Below, piece by piece: positions 63,150 through 64,000 of a stretch of DNA of 64,000 nucleotides. A model generated the notes under the pieces. It was not told the DNA's origin, did not search any database, and saw only the letters and a list, made by a program, of their open reading frames with translations. Source of the DNA: Streptomyces taklimakanensis. GTDB lineage: Bacteria; Actinomycetota; Actinomycetes; Streptomycetales; Streptomycetaceae. A program made the position numbers and the translations under genes. The stretch covers positions 4,714,001-4,778,000 of the forward strand of contig NZ_WIXO01000001.1 in NCBI RefSeq assembly GCF_009709575.1. The letters are read 5' to 3'. The first letter of the stretch is position 1. The number at the start of each line of letters is the position of its first letter.

Positions 63150-64000
63150 CGCCGCCCCCGCCGCCCCCGCCGCCCGTCCCGTCCGGGTCGTCGACTCCCG
63201 CGGGGCGGTCCATCGCGCGCCAGACCGGGAAGACCAGCGGACCCAGCGTGGTCACGAAGTAGAGGCAGCCCACGGTGAGCAGGGTGGGAACGAGTCCGAC
63301 GCCCTCCACCGCGAGCCCGGCGGCCAGCCCGCCCAGCGGCATCGCCATCAGCACCCCGGCCGTCGTCACGCTCATCGCACGGCTGCGCAGGGACTCGGGG
63401 ATCGTCTCGAACAGCACCGTGGACAGGATCGGGTTGAGCGCGCCCGCCGCCACCCCGGAGAGGACCGTCACCACCGCCAGGGCGGCGAGCCCGTCGGTGA
63501 GGGCGGCCGTGACGTACTGCGGCGACCCGGTGAGCAGGAAGCAGACGGCGAACACGGGTCGGCGCGGCAGGCGGTGTCCGAACGCCCCGTACACCAGCGC
63601 TCCCACCAGCGCTCCGCCACCCGACAGCGACACCAGCAGGCCCACGGACCGCGCGCCGTCCAGCGCGCTCTCGGCGTGCACCGGGAGCAGGACCGAGAGC
63701 CACGCCTGCCCCAGGCCGTTGGTGACCATCACCATCAGGACGACGGCCAGGATCAGGCGGGTGCGCAACACGTACGCGTACCCTTCGCGCAGCTCGGCGA
63801 GGTAGGTCCGCCGGGAACGGGGTGTCGCGGACGGGTCCGGGCGGCGGGGGGCGGCGGCGGACAGGCCGCGCAGCCCGCCGGCGACCAGCAGCGCGGAGCC
63901 GGCGAAGGTGACGGCGTCCACCAGCAGCACCGTCCCGGCGCCCAGCAGCGCGGCGAGCGTCCCACCGGCCGCGGCGCCCACCATCCGGGCGCCGCGCGAC
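63064..64000 (-). CDS. MFS transporter, 5' end cut by window edge
   Basis: The visible 312 codons encode the C-terminal part of a major-facilitator permease with at least eight hydrophobic helices (VLMVMVTNGLGQAWLSVLLP, SVGLLVSLSGGGALVGALVY, SVTTAGVLMAMPLGGLAAGL). The pattern resembles enterobactin-exporter-like or DHA-type MFS members; the substrate is unknown. The frame is open at base 64000. The C terminus has a run of eight Gly and a basic tail, and overlaps the convergent gene by 86 bases. Confidence 0.88.
   Translation of the reverse strand, partial: SRGARMVGAAAGGTLAALLGAGTVLLVDAVTFAGSALLVAGGLRGLSAAAPRRPDPSATPRSRRTYLAELREGYAYVLRTRLILAVVLMVMVTNGLGQAWLSVLLPVHAESALDGARSVGLLVSLSGGGALVGALVYGAFGHRLPRRPVFAVCFLLTGSPQYVTAALTDGLAALAVVTVLSGVAAGALNPILSTVLFETIPESLRSRAMSVTTAGVLMAMPLGGLAAGLAVEGVGLVPTLLTVGCLYFVTTLGPLVFPVWRAMDRPAGVDDPDGTGGGGGGGGVSAPRAAGAAPTRIPRSPRAASPPGPGR

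Overview
The window is high-GC actinobacterial DNA, very probably from Streptomyces or a close relative. The evidence is strong third-position GC bias, frequent GTG starts, many overlapping start/stop junctions, and typical Streptomyces families: DUF3000, DUF397/DUF5753 pairs, SAV2148-type HEPN, SPW repeat, DUF1707-FHA and a Streptomyces-type ABC/cys cluster. The gene order resembles the hem-to-cys part of a Streptomyces chromosome core; this is from memory and was not checked.

Layout. 1-7.4 kb: RNase D (cut by the left edge), an atypical LuxR-type regulator, DUF3000, and coproporphyrin-dependent haem genes (hemE, a hemG/cgoX-type oxidase, chdC) with a DUF4349 lipoprotein. 7.5-16.1 kb: a polymorphic-toxin island. 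A three-gene operon (SseB-like, WXG/LXG-like, 1566-aa Rhs protein with a T7SS-like N terminus) ends in an overlapping immunity gene. Behind it lie broken Rhs tails, a DUF6881-like orphan immunity gene, a transposase relic, a frameshifted second toxin tip and a possible further immunity gene. 16.2-24.8 kb: two WhiJ-like modules (DUF5753 regulator + DUF397, one with an anti-sigma-type ATPase) around a NIPSNAP-like protein, a membrane nSTAND ATPase with 14 WD40 repeats and a coiled-coil protein. Both modules share a direct-repeat operator candidate.

24.9-34.7 kb: a DUF692 (MNIO) enzyme with its partner, a BCCT transporter, PTH2-like hydrolase, a small zinc-ribbon protein, a NodB-fold lipoprotein lacking its metal ligands, a PhoX-type phosphatase, ZapE and a RibD-like reductase. 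34.9-46.8 kb: murC, msrB, and trehalose/glycogen genes treZ, treY and glgX, interleaved with GNAT, DUF1707-FHA and HEPN proteins. 46.9-49.4 kb: a macrolide-type glycosyltransferase, DUF1697 and a GPR1/FUN34/YaaH membrane protein.

49.5-58.3 kb: an assimilatory sulfur cluster read leftward: leader peptide, sulfite reductase, small zinc protein, cysH, cysC, cysD, cysN, SsuBC-like ABC genes and a sirohydrochlorin chelatase. It appears to cover sulfate activation, reduction to sulfide and supply of sirohaem. No substrate-binding protein gene is present. 58.4-64 kb: GNAT, YihY-type membrane protein, SPW protein, a 25-codon ORF, rsgA, an unknown gene and an MFS transporter cut by the right edge. No tRNA, rRNA or CRISPR array was recognised.
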